Assembly (NCBI GenBank): GCA_964459445.1 | Contig: CAYWMP010000115.1 | Coordinates: forward strand, 1-19,211 | Direction of reading: 5' to 3' | DNA: 19,211 bases | Source: CAYWMP01 sp964459445 | GTDB lineage: Bacteria; Desulfobacterota; DSM-4660; Desulfatiglandales; HGW-15 | Shown here: piece after piece, positions 12,637-19,211 of the stretch | Layout of the letters: every line of letters begins with the position of its first letter | Numbering within the stretch: the stretch's first letter is position 1 | Notes under the pieces: generated by a model | The model's database searches: none | Told to the model about the DNA's origin: nothing | The model's input: only the letters and a program-made list of their open reading frames with translations | Position numbers and translations under genes: made by a program

Positions 12637-14658
12637 TCAGGGTCTCGAGGAGGTTGATTGATTTTCAAGCATCCATTCAGGTATCCAAACCCCCACTTCC
12701 TTGCCCAAGGCTTCACTGTAGAAACTGGCCACCTGTTGCGTCCTATTGCGGATAGCAATCTTTTGGGTGGCCAAATTGTCTTCCCCAATGATCGAGAAAA
12801 TTTTTCTTTCGCCGGCTCTGGTGGTTAAACCTTCTAGAAGTTTGGTAGCGATCCCCATACCTCTGTACTCCGGCCTGACCGAAGTATAGCCACGCTCAAG
12901 ATAATTGCTGAGATCAAGACCGGTCTTTTTGCTGACTTTTTCGACGTATTCCTCCCTGGGATGCTTCAGACTCGAGTTTGCCACGATCACACCCTCATCC
13001 AATACATATCCTATTAGATAGGCGTGTTCGAGATTATACCTGACCCATTTCGTCCCCACAGAGCCCCCAGCTTCAACCATGCGGCATATTTCATCCAGAT
13101 ACCCGGGAGGGAGTTCTTGTGGACGGACAAAATGGTAGGCCATATTCGCGCCCAGGGAATAAAATGATCGCCTATCTTCGCGCACCCGCCAGCGCAGTAC
13201 TTTCTTGAGGCCATATCTCCTGAGATAGAGGAGCAAGTAGGCCGGGTCATCCAACATGTTCCAAAAAGATATTCCCGGCAATTTGGTGACCTGCCCATAG
13301 GAACCTTTTACCTCTGGATCCGTCTGCGCCAAAATCCCAGAGGGCATCGCAACCGATTCGCGATATTCCCATGAATGAACGATGTTAGGGTTGGCCATCG
13401 CAAATTTTATCAATTCTCCTGTCAAATCATCTTCAGAATCGCCAGAAAGGACCATATGGTTCCAAATACCGGCCCGTGAAACCTCCCAGAGGGTTGTGGT
13501 TAGTGTGCTGATGGGACCAATCGGATCTCTCCAACGAATGACTCTCAAACCCGCGTCATGTGCGATCGCGATCTGTTCCTTCTTAACCGAACCGTCTAGC
13601 GAACATTTCAGACTTAGACCAACGTTTATCTTTTGTTGGGAGAGTTCGCGGGTCAGCTCCTTTATGTGGCTCAGTTTTAGTCGTTTATCATCAATGAGAA
13701 ATCCTTCAAAACCGGCCGTTTGAGAATAGTCTTTAATTCTGTCTATAAAGCTCGATGTCCAAGACGGTTTATCGCCCAACCCTGGTAATCTTTGAAAGAA
13801 TAACACTGCACCGGGCGCCAAGTAATCCCCGATTGGTAATCCGTCAAAATCCGAGCCCACGTCATCTGCTGTGAAGCCATTGCCACCTAGACCGCCAAGC
13901 AGGTCTGAAAGGGCCTGAAGGTCGTTCTCCGGTAGGACGCTGTCCACATGTCTCGTTGCGCCTTTTAACAGTGATGGGCTGCCCGATAACGCCACATGAA
14001 TTTCCGGCCTTACTGACTTGCTGAAGCGGCCCATGGTCGCGGCAGGTAAGACTTGGCTCGGCGAATTCATCAAAAGGATCAAAAGTTCAACCTTTTGTTC
14101 GGCAATTTTTTGAACCATGCTTTGTTGGCAGAATTGGATAAAGGGATTGTTTTTCTCATCTTCGATGAAATTTTCGCTCTGTGACCCATCTGTCACCAGG
14201 GGATTCGTGAAATGACCCTGTTGAATTTTAAGAGGAGAGAAGGCCAAAGCGTGAAGATTTAGCAGGTCCCTTATGGATGAAAGGATTGCGAGATAGCGTT
14301 CCGGCCGGTAAAAATCATCCGACTTGAATTGATTTACGTTAACGCGGATCTCCTCAATTTTTCGCTCCCAATGCTTGCGATGGGATGTTAAATCCTTAAG
14401 AAGCGACGTTTGGGTGAATTCTGATCCCTTAAAATTGCCCCGGTTTTCCCGTCTATCGATTATGTTCAAGAGGTTGGCGAGACAGACGGGATTCAAAAGA
14501 TAGTTTAGATAGAATTCCAGATTGGCATCGTATAATCCCAGGGCAATCCCTGGCCCTGAAAGCTGTCCCGCTACCCGTGCCAGATTCCACGGAGGGGCAG
14601 ATGGGCTTTCCAAGGGTGGATGGACAAGGAGTATGTGTAAGGGATCCTTATCGGTCAT
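12637..14658 (-). CDS. degenerate B12-binding/radical-SAM-like protein fused to a C-terminal GNAT acyltransferase
   Basis: This protein (673 residues from ATG 14658) has an N-terminus, ILLVHPPLESPSAPPWNLAR followed by VAGQLSG and LYDANLEFYLNYLL, like B12-binding radical SAM proteins, but without the cobalamin DxHxxG motif. Residues about 270-440 resemble the radical SAM barrel (GFEGFLIDDKRLKLSHIKEL; DAGLRVIRWRD), yet where that domain has CxxxCxxC the sequence runs APGAVLFFQRLPGLGDKPSW. Only four scattered cysteines exist, so a SAM-cleaving cluster appears absent. Residues about 505-665 form a GNAT domain with acetyl-CoA loop VRPEYRGMGIATKLLEGL and a later NRTQQVASFYSEALG. TTG 14688 is an alternative start (683 residues) with a weak GGGGAAG site inside a hairpin loop; ATG 14658 has no clear ribosome site. 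It is the first gene of the cluster and probably acylates an amine in the ligase pathway. The fold assignment of the middle region is by eye. Confidence 0.8.
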   Translation of the reverse strand: MTDKDPLHILLVHPPLESPSAPPWNLARVAGQLSGPGIALGLYDANLEFYLNYLLNPVCLANLLNIIDRRENRGNFKGSEFTQTSLLKDLTSHRKHWERKIEEIRVNVNQFKSDDFYRPERYLAILSSIRDLLNLHALAFSPLKIQQGHFTNPLVTDGSQSENFIEDEKNNPFIQFCQQSMVQKIAEQKVELLILLMNSPSQVLPAATMGRFSKSVRPEIHVALSGSPSLLKGATRHVDSVLPENDLQALSDLLGGLGGNGFTADDVGSDFDGLPIGDYLAPGAVLFFQRLPGLGDKPSWTSSFIDRIKDYSQTAGFEGFLIDDKRLKLSHIKELTRELSQQKINVGLSLKCSLDGSVKKEQIAIAHDAGLRVIRWRDPIGPISTLTTTLWEVSRAGIWNHMVLSGDSEDDLTGELIKFAMANPNIVHSWEYRESVAMPSGILAQTDPEVKGSYGQVTKLPGISFWNMLDDPAYLLLYLRRYGLKKVLRWRVREDRRSFYSLGANMAYHFVRPQELPPGYLDEICRMVEAGGSVGTKWVRYNLEHAYLIGYVLDEGVIVANSSLKHPREEYVEKVSKKTGLDLSNYLERGYTSVRPEYRGMGIATKLLEGLTTRAGERKIFSIIGEDNLATQKIAIRNRTQQVASFYSEALGKEVGVWIPEWMLENQSTSSRP

Positions 14659-14678
14659 TGGTTTAGTTCTTATAAGGT

Positions 14679-14716
14679 TTCTATTCAATGAATCTTCCCC
14701 AATTCATTGAATAGAA
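14679..14716 (-). repeat. perfect 15-bp inverted repeat with 8-base loop at the cluster's first gene
   Basis: TTCTATTCAATGAAT (14679-14693) and its exact reverse complement (14702-14716) flank an 8-base spacer. In the transcript the loop is UGGGGAAG, a purine-rich segment usable as ribosome site, and the alternative TTG start at 14688 lies in the 3' arm. It has no U-run and a symmetrical form. It could be a repressor operator or an RNA hairpin that controls translation initiation. Confidence 0.75.
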
Positions 14717-14780
14717 CTCACCGGGATATATCAACAGTAGTCTATCTTTCATATTTGTAAGGCCAATCACCGGAATATTT

Positions 14781-14797
14781 TATCTTAATCTAAGATA
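14781..14797. promoter_or_regulatory. 17-bp operator-like dyad
   Basis: TATCTTA-ATC-TAAGATA is a perfect 7-bp inverted repeat with a 3-base centre, a size common for dimeric helix-turn-helix repressors. It overlaps the proposed -10 of the cluster promoter, where binding would block RNA polymerase. No regulator gene lies in the window. Confidence 0.45.
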
Positions 14798-14819
14798 TGT
14801 CTTCGGCTACTTTTTTCAA
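14792..14819 (-). promoter_or_regulatory. sigma70-like promoter of the ligase cluster
   Basis: On the - strand TTGAAA (14814-14819; 5/6 match), 16 bases and TATCTT (14792-14797; 4/6) form a promoter-like element. Transcription would start near 14785, leaving a leader of about 100 bases that includes the 15-bp inverted repeat. The same -10 sequence and spacer length occur in the promoter at 18-45. Confidence 0.4.
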
Positions 14820-15020
14820 AGTATGGACACCGGCCGGTTGTATAAGAGGTGAATTCATTTCTCTGGTTGGTATGTGAATGGGGGGGATTAATCCAAATGA
14901 TTTTCGGGGATAGTATTCATCCCTTAACTCCTTCAAGGGGCTGATTTGATTAAATCGGTAAGCCTCGGTGCTAAGCGCCTTTCAAAAATATATCAATAGT
15001 TGCGCGGGAAGTTACCTTGA

Positions 15021-18000
15021 TCATGCCTTTTCAATATTCTGGATTCTTTCATGCAATCCGCGCAGGCGCTCACTAAATGCCTTGCATATATGAAGGGCAA
15101 TTTGGGGGTATTCTCGAACGATTTCTGTAAATTCCCGTTTGTGGAGCACCAATAGCATCGTCTCTTTTTCTGTCCGAATCGTGGCAGATCGGACCTGGTC
15201 CTCAAATAGGGCCATTTCACCGAAATAATTCCCCCCCTGCATGCGGTCCAGTTCAATCCGGGCGCCGCCCTTTTGATCCTTTAGTACAGAGACTTCACCG
15301 TCCGTAATAAGGTACATGGTTTCTCCCGGCTCGCCTTCTACGATCACCTCTTCGCCCTGGGGAAAAACCACTTCTTCTGTAACTGAGGCGATGGCCGCCA
15401 GCTCACTTACCGAAAGCCCCTCGAATATCTGAATCCCTCTTAAGTGCAGAATCTTGTCCGGGATGCTTATACTTTTTTCCATTTCTGTCTCCTTGGTTTT
15501 AACCTCCAACATCTCTGTTTTCGCGACCTGAAGGGCCATCTGCCTAACATTCGGGTTATCAGAATTGAGCAACGGTTCGATAGTTTTCCTATCGAGGCCA
15601 TCTGAACCCACCTTACTTATGAGGTTAAGGGTCAAAACATTTGTCACCCAATCATGTTTTGCGAGGAGGTGCGAGTAAATAGCCTGCGGATCAGAGTCGA
15701 ATTCCGGAAGTTGAAACGCCTTTTTTCCCACGCTCAGTGCTTGTGAAGGGGGCTGGTCTTCAATCAGGGGCACGAGATTTTTGGACAGGGCGTGACCTAG
15801 CGAATCCTCGAGTGCTTCAATGGCATTCGATTTCTGACGTGAATCTGGCGAAAAAATGCCGCGCCAGATGATTCGCATTTGTCCCGAACGATCCTGTGTT
15901 GCCAAAACCCTTAATATGTTTTCGAGTCTTTGCTGTTTTTTCTGGCTCAGGTGTTCGATGAGAAGGTTTATATCTTGACCATCCTCCATCACCTTCAAAG
16001 ACTCTGACTCTGCAAGATTGATATAGGCACGCTCAACCTGGGAGCGGGCAAAACGCAGTACGTCCACATCCTTAATCTGCAAAGACTCCAAAAGAGAAAA
16101 GATGCCTTCCCGTACGGTGCGATTCGGTATCACAAGGGACTCAATGAGCAATGCCCCATTTTCATGAGAAGCATTCTGGAGCTTAGTGGCTGCCTGCTTC
16201 TGAATGCCATCTGACTCATCGCCAAGAAGTGGGATAACAACCCGCATCGCATCATCGCCGGAGACATCCAGGGCATCGAGGGCCGCCCTTCTTATTGGCT
16301 GGGATAAATGCCGAAGATAGGGCAAGACCAGATCATTGATTTCTTTGGCTTCCAGTTGGTAAAGGGCGTTAAGGAGCGAGATAACGAGGCCCTCATCCTT
16401 CTCCTGCTCCAGCATCTCCTTCAAAGGATCAATATAGCTCTTCCTCTTTGAACCGCCCGCCGCGATAATACCAGCGCCTCTCTCCTGGAGATCGGGAGAT
16501 GAAAGCCAAGACTTGATTTGGGGTGTACAGGCCGACTTATCAATTCTGTGCAGGCCTATGAGGGCATATGCCCTGATCTCAGGGCTCTCATAGGTATCAA
16601 AGGCGTCCTTTAGGAAACCTGAGGAAAATTCAGGAGAGATACGTGATGCTGCCTTCATCACTGCTTTGTTCAATGCCGGTTTTTCGGGGTCCACTAGTTC
16701 ATCAAATACTTGAACCGCCCCTTTCCCCGCTTCGGCAGACATCAACTCGAGGAGCCCGATCTTTGTTTCATCATCCTGTTCACGAATAACGGATAGGATA
16801 TGGGCATCGAGATTGGCAATGCCCTGGGATTTGATCAACTCGGCATACCAAACGCACGTGCTGCCCTTTGAAGAGAGGAACGATTCAACCAACTGGGACT
16901 GGATCTTCTTGTCCTGAAAGATTTGGCTGATGTCCTCTTCCTCCATGGATTTAAGGTCCAGCATGTTACCGGATATGAGATCCAAAAGAATTCCAGAGTA
17001 GGCCCTTTTGAGCCAAATGGTTGAGAGGAACCATATGAGAACAAATACGGCCGCCCCCAATGAAAGGTATCTGGGGTGAAGCCAACCCTCTGAGACCATG
17101 ATAAGACCGGAACCAATGAGTATGCCTATACGCACGATAGTCCCCCTAAGAAACGGCCTGATGATTCCCCGGTAGGCGACGGGGAAGAGGCCCATGAGGA
17201 TGGCCCTGGCAGGGTTGTTTATCGTTGTTCTGAGGACGACCGTGCTTATTCTCGCGTACATGGCGGAGAAGATATCAAATCTGAAGAGGAAGGCAAAAAA
17301 GGCAATGAGATAGTTAAAGGGATGAAACATCAGGGCTACCGGCAATCCCCACCGGCCGTATAATCGACCGACGAAAAGCAGAATAACAAAACTGATCGCA
17401 TTCAATACGCCCCTAAAATAACCGAAAAACGTAATCATCCTTGTTTCACTTTCGAAGGCTTGATCAATGGCAAAATTGAATTGATAATTCATGATCGGGA
17501 TGACTACATTCGGCATGAGGGTCAATAAAACGAGGATCTTGGCAAGGGTGGATTCTTTCATGAGGGGCAAAACTTTCTTGAATTCGCCTATGATAGAAGA
17601 ACGCGACTTCCCTTTTTTCTCTTTTTTCTCGGAAACAAGCAGGGTCGGATAAAGACCCGCCATCCGAACTACAACGACGGCCCCCAGGACCGTGGTGCCG
17701 AGGTAGGCCAACATCATATTGTCCAGCGCAATGACCCTGGCAATGACCGGCGTTGCAAAGCTGCCGATGATTCCGCCCAGGACGCCTCCCGCTGTGATGA
17801 GTGGGAAAAGGCGTTTTGATTGCCTCGTATTATAAAGATCATTGGCCATGCCCCAGAAAACAAGTGCAAGCAAGACTTCGTACTGGGCCTTCAATATGAA
17901 CAAGACAGGATAAATGAGATCAAATCCCAGAGGTACCACAAAGCGCAGGCCGGCGACGGTGACCCCGCAAAATATGAGCATACGAGACAGGAGACGACTT

Positions 18001-18236
18001 GTTGGCATTTTGGACATAATGCCGGTCAGGAAGCCCATGATAAAGAAAGTGGAAAAGGAATTGACCACATAAACTATGGGCAGGTACTCTACGCCATACC
18101 GTTTAAGAAAGGCGGTTTCAGCGTAATTGTTGAAAAGGATGCCGGAGGTGCGAATGAGAAAAAAGAGGATGGCGGTCCAAAAGAACAGGCCAATTTCTTC
18201 TTCGTAGATATTGAGCCATTTTGCCAAAGCTTTCAC
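15021..18236 (-). CDS. NTT/MFS-like transporter fused to HEAT-like repeats and a cyclic-nucleotide-binding domain
   Basis: The 1071-residue protein has three parts. Residues 1-412 form a membrane domain of about 12 hydrophobic segments, resembling the ADP/ATP translocase (NTT, Npt1/Npt2-like) branch of the MFS fold (EEEIGLFFWTAILFFLIRTSGILFNNYAE start split over the first helix). Residues about 430-925 are helical-pair sequence of HEAT type, for example YESPEIRAYALIGLHRI, LSQPIRRAALDALDV and SDNPNVRQMALQVAK. Residues 932-1065 are a CAP/CNB domain with phosphate-binding cassette FGEMALFEDQVRSATIR (E1007, R1016), which keeps the residues that bind cyclic nucleotide phosphate. The start is GTG 18236, with AGGGGA about 8 bases upstream. 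The substrate cannot be read from sequence, and nucleotide transport should not be assumed. It lies 96 bases after the FGE-domain gene on the same strand. Confidence 0.88.
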   Translation of the reverse strand: MKALAKWLNIYEEEIGLFFWTAILFFLIRTSGILFNNYAETAFLKRYGVEYLPIVYVVNSFSTFFIMGFLTGIMSKMPTSRLLSRMLIFCGVTVAGLRFVVPLGFDLIYPVLFILKAQYEVLLALVFWGMANDLYNTRQSKRLFPLITAGGVLGGIIGSFATPVIARVIALDNMMLAYLGTTVLGAVVVVRMAGLYPTLLVSEKKEKKGKSRSSIIGEFKKVLPLMKESTLAKILVLLTLMPNVVIPIMNYQFNFAIDQAFESETRMITFFGYFRGVLNAISFVILLFVGRLYGRWGLPVALMFHPFNYLIAFFAFLFRFDIFSAMYARISTVVLRTTINNPARAILMGLFPVAYRGIIRPFLRGTIVRIGILIGSGLIMVSEGWLHPRYLSLGAAVFVLIWFLSTIWLKRAYSGILLDLISGNMLDLKSMEEEDISQIFQDKKIQSQLVESFLSSKGSTCVWYAELIKSQGIANLDAHILSVIREQDDETKIGLLELMSAEAGKGAVQVFDELVDPEKPALNKAVMKAASRISPEFSSGFLKDAFDTYESPEIRAYALIGLHRIDKSACTPQIKSWLSSPDLQERGAGIIAAGGSKRKSYIDPLKEMLEQEKDEGLVISLLNALYQLEAKEINDLVLPYLRHLSQPIRRAALDALDVSGDDAMRVVIPLLGDESDGIQKQAATKLQNASHENGALLIESLVIPNRTVREGIFSLLESLQIKDVDVLRFARSQVERAYINLAESESLKVMEDGQDINLLIEHLSQKKQQRLENILRVLATQDRSGQMRIIWRGIFSPDSRQKSNAIEALEDSLGHALSKNLVPLIEDQPPSQALSVGKKAFQLPEFDSDPQAIYSHLLAKHDWVTNVLTLNLISKVGSDGLDRKTIEPLLNSDNPNVRQMALQVAKTEMLEVKTKETEMEKSISIPDKILHLRGIQIFEGLSVSELAAIASVTEEVVFPQGEEVIVEGEPGETMYLITDGEVSVLKDQKGGARIELDRMQGGNYFGEMALFEDQVRSATIRTEKETMLLVLHKREFTEIVREYPQIALHICKAFSERLRGLHERIQNIEKA

Positions 18237-18332
18237 AATGAGATTCCCCTATCTATCCTCAAAAATTTTGCTGTCTTGGAACGGTCATGAAATTACTCTG
18301 CGGATGGTGTGGTGTCAAGGCTGGCCTCTCCC

Positions 18333-19169
18333 TCATTGAGCCTCTCTCACGACTCTGAAACCGGTATTGCGAAATCTGCTTCCGGGATAAGCGGAAAAAC
18401 GATTGGCAGAGCGGCATAGGTGGCCACGCTTGAACCAGCTCCCGCTTCTTCGAATCCGGGTTTCTCCGGAGTCCGCCCCGCGGGGATCGACAACGGGTCC
18501 TTTCGGATAGGCCCCGTACCAATCCTGACACCACTCCCAAAGATTTCCGTGCATATCGTAGAGTCCCCATGGATTGGGCGGGTAACTTTTCACGACGGCA
18601 GGCCTGTCAATCGCAAATCCCTTTTTTTTCAGGAATTCAATGCATTCTTCGGATTTGAAGCTGTTGTTTCCATACATAGCCTGACTGCAATCGATTTCAC
18701 CTCCCCAGCTGTAGGGCGTTGTAGTGCCAGCCCTGCAGGCATATTCCCATTCCGCTTCTGTAGGAAGCCTATATTTACCTTCATTCAGCGCGTTCAGCTT
18801 TTCGATGAAATCCATAGAATCATGCCAGGAAACCCGTGTGACGGGCGTATCAGGAGTGCCCTTTCGCTTTCCAAACAATCTCTTGCCCATAAGAGCCCAC
18901 CATTGCTTCAAGGTGACTTCTGTGGATTGAATATAAAATGGCTTGCTTATCGTTACCTGATGCTGGATTTCGTCTTTGTTTCGATGGGGTTCTGCGGGTG
19001 GGCTGCCCATGGTGAAAGTGCCTGCAGGGATGAGTACGAATTCCATGCCGATGGAATTGCGGAAAATCTTTTCCTCTGCAAATACTCCCTCTGGAAGAAA
19101 GCCGGTGAATGAGAGCATAACGAAAGCCAGCAGACAAAGGGCCCCTGATTTTTCAATCTTTGATTTCAT
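18333..19169 (-). CDS. exported FGE-sulfatase (SUMF1) domain protein lacking one catalytic Cys
   Basis: This 278-residue protein has an N-terminal signal peptide (LCLLAFVMLSFTGFLPEGVFA, cleavage after residue 31) and no lipobox, so it is exported. The rest is one FGE-sulfatase domain: GMEFVLIPAGTFTMGS, FYIQSTEVTLKQW, PVTRVSWHDSMDF, YRLPTEAEWEYACRAGTTTPYSWG, NPWGLYDMHGNLWEWCQDWY and RRSGSWFKRGHLCRSANR ending NTGFRVVRE. True formylglycine-generating enzymes use two cysteines five residues apart in this last motif. Here the first is Lys247 and only Cys252 remains, so sulfatase activation is unlikely. Related domains serve as structural or ligand-binding modules, or in non-FGE oxidases such as EgtB. 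AAGGGAAGAG precedes the ATG. The next gene on the strand is the transporter fusion, 96 bases on. Its role is unknown. Confidence 0.9.
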   Translation of the reverse strand: MKSKIEKSGALCLLAFVMLSFTGFLPEGVFAEEKIFRNSIGMEFVLIPAGTFTMGSPPAEPHRNKDEIQHQVTISKPFYIQSTEVTLKQWWALMGKRLFGKRKGTPDTPVTRVSWHDSMDFIEKLNALNEGKYRLPTEAEWEYACRAGTTTPYSWGGEIDCSQAMYGNNSFKSEECIEFLKKKGFAIDRPAVVKSYPPNPWGLYDMHGNLWEWCQDWYGAYPKGPVVDPRGADSGETRIRRSGSWFKRGHLCRSANRFSAYPGSRFRNTGFRVVREAQ

Positions 19170-19211
19170 GTCGATCTCTTCCCTTCCTCATTGCGTTTGA
19201 ATGGTCTTTAT

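Larger units (their letters stand above)
14717..15020. other. intergenic regulatory region upstream of the ligase cluster
   Basis: With 14689-14716 this makes 332 bases without a convincing gene between the cyclic-nucleotide-domain gene and the GNAT-fusion gene, both on the - strand. It holds the promoter and dyad listed separately, a 10-bp palindrome ACCGGCCGGT (14829-14838), and a run of seven G near 14880. No clear rho-independent terminator for the upstream gene is visible. The stretch is AT-richer than its flanks. Confidence 0.7.

Noticed and set aside
12637..14658. Calling the GNAT fusion an active B12-dependent radical SAM enzyme
   Set aside because: No CxxxCxxC and no cobalamin DxHxxG motif is present; only four scattered cysteines occur.
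18420..19112. A 230-residue open frame on the + strand opposite the FGE-domain gene
   Set aside because: It is antisense to a clear family gene, lacks recognisable domains or a ribosome site, and its composition mirrors the coding strand opposite.

Overview
The window reads as a chromosomal segment from a Desulfobacterota-like (deltaproteobacterial) anaerobe, probably a metagenome-derived scaffold. Moderate base composition, a YhcC-type radical SAM protein, an FmdB zinc ribbon, a permease-HEAT-cNMP fusion and an apparent selenoprotein all fit that group, but no marker gene here fixes the taxonomy. A run of exactly 100 N (3174-3273) is a scaffold join, so linkage between the two sides is an assembly inference.

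Left part (1-3173). Three + strand genes encode a small HExxH protein behind a good sigma70-type promoter, an FmdB-type zinc ribbon with a lysine-rich tail, and an unrecognised 182-residue protein. Convergent to them on the - strand are a YhcC-type radical SAM gene and, overlapping its 3' end, an O6-alkylguanine-DNA alkyltransferase (Ogt/MGMT). In the latter the catalytic cysteine codon of the PCHR motif is UGA. Reading continues in frame after it with a full family C-terminus, and a hairpin with a GGUCU loop lies at SECIS distance. This is best explained as a selenocysteine-containing DNA alkyltransferase, and it is the clearest unusual finding.

Middle part (3288-14688). All genes lie on the - strand and read right to left. 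In transcription order they are: a protein joining a degenerate B12-binding/radical-SAM-like region to a C-terminal GNAT acyltransferase; a RimK-like ATP-grasp ligase; a PP-loop ATPase with a cysteine cluster; a GshB-like ATP-grasp ligase; and a complete Dpp/Opp-type ABC importer (binding protein, two permeases, two ATPases). The first three are nearly contiguous. The content suggests a pathway that activates and joins amino acids or small acids, acylates the product, and is linked to uptake of a peptide-like compound or metal chelate. The product is unknown. The region upstream holds a promoter-like element with a 17-bp dyad on its -10, and a perfect 15-bp inverted repeat at the start of the first gene.

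Right part (15021-19169). Two more - strand genes encode an exported FGE-sulfatase-domain protein that lacks one of the two catalytic cysteines, and a 1071-residue membrane protein combining an NTT/MFS-like transporter domain, HEAT-like repeats and a C-terminal cyclic-nucleotide-binding domain. No tRNA, rRNA, CRISPR array, insertion sequence or phage gene was seen.
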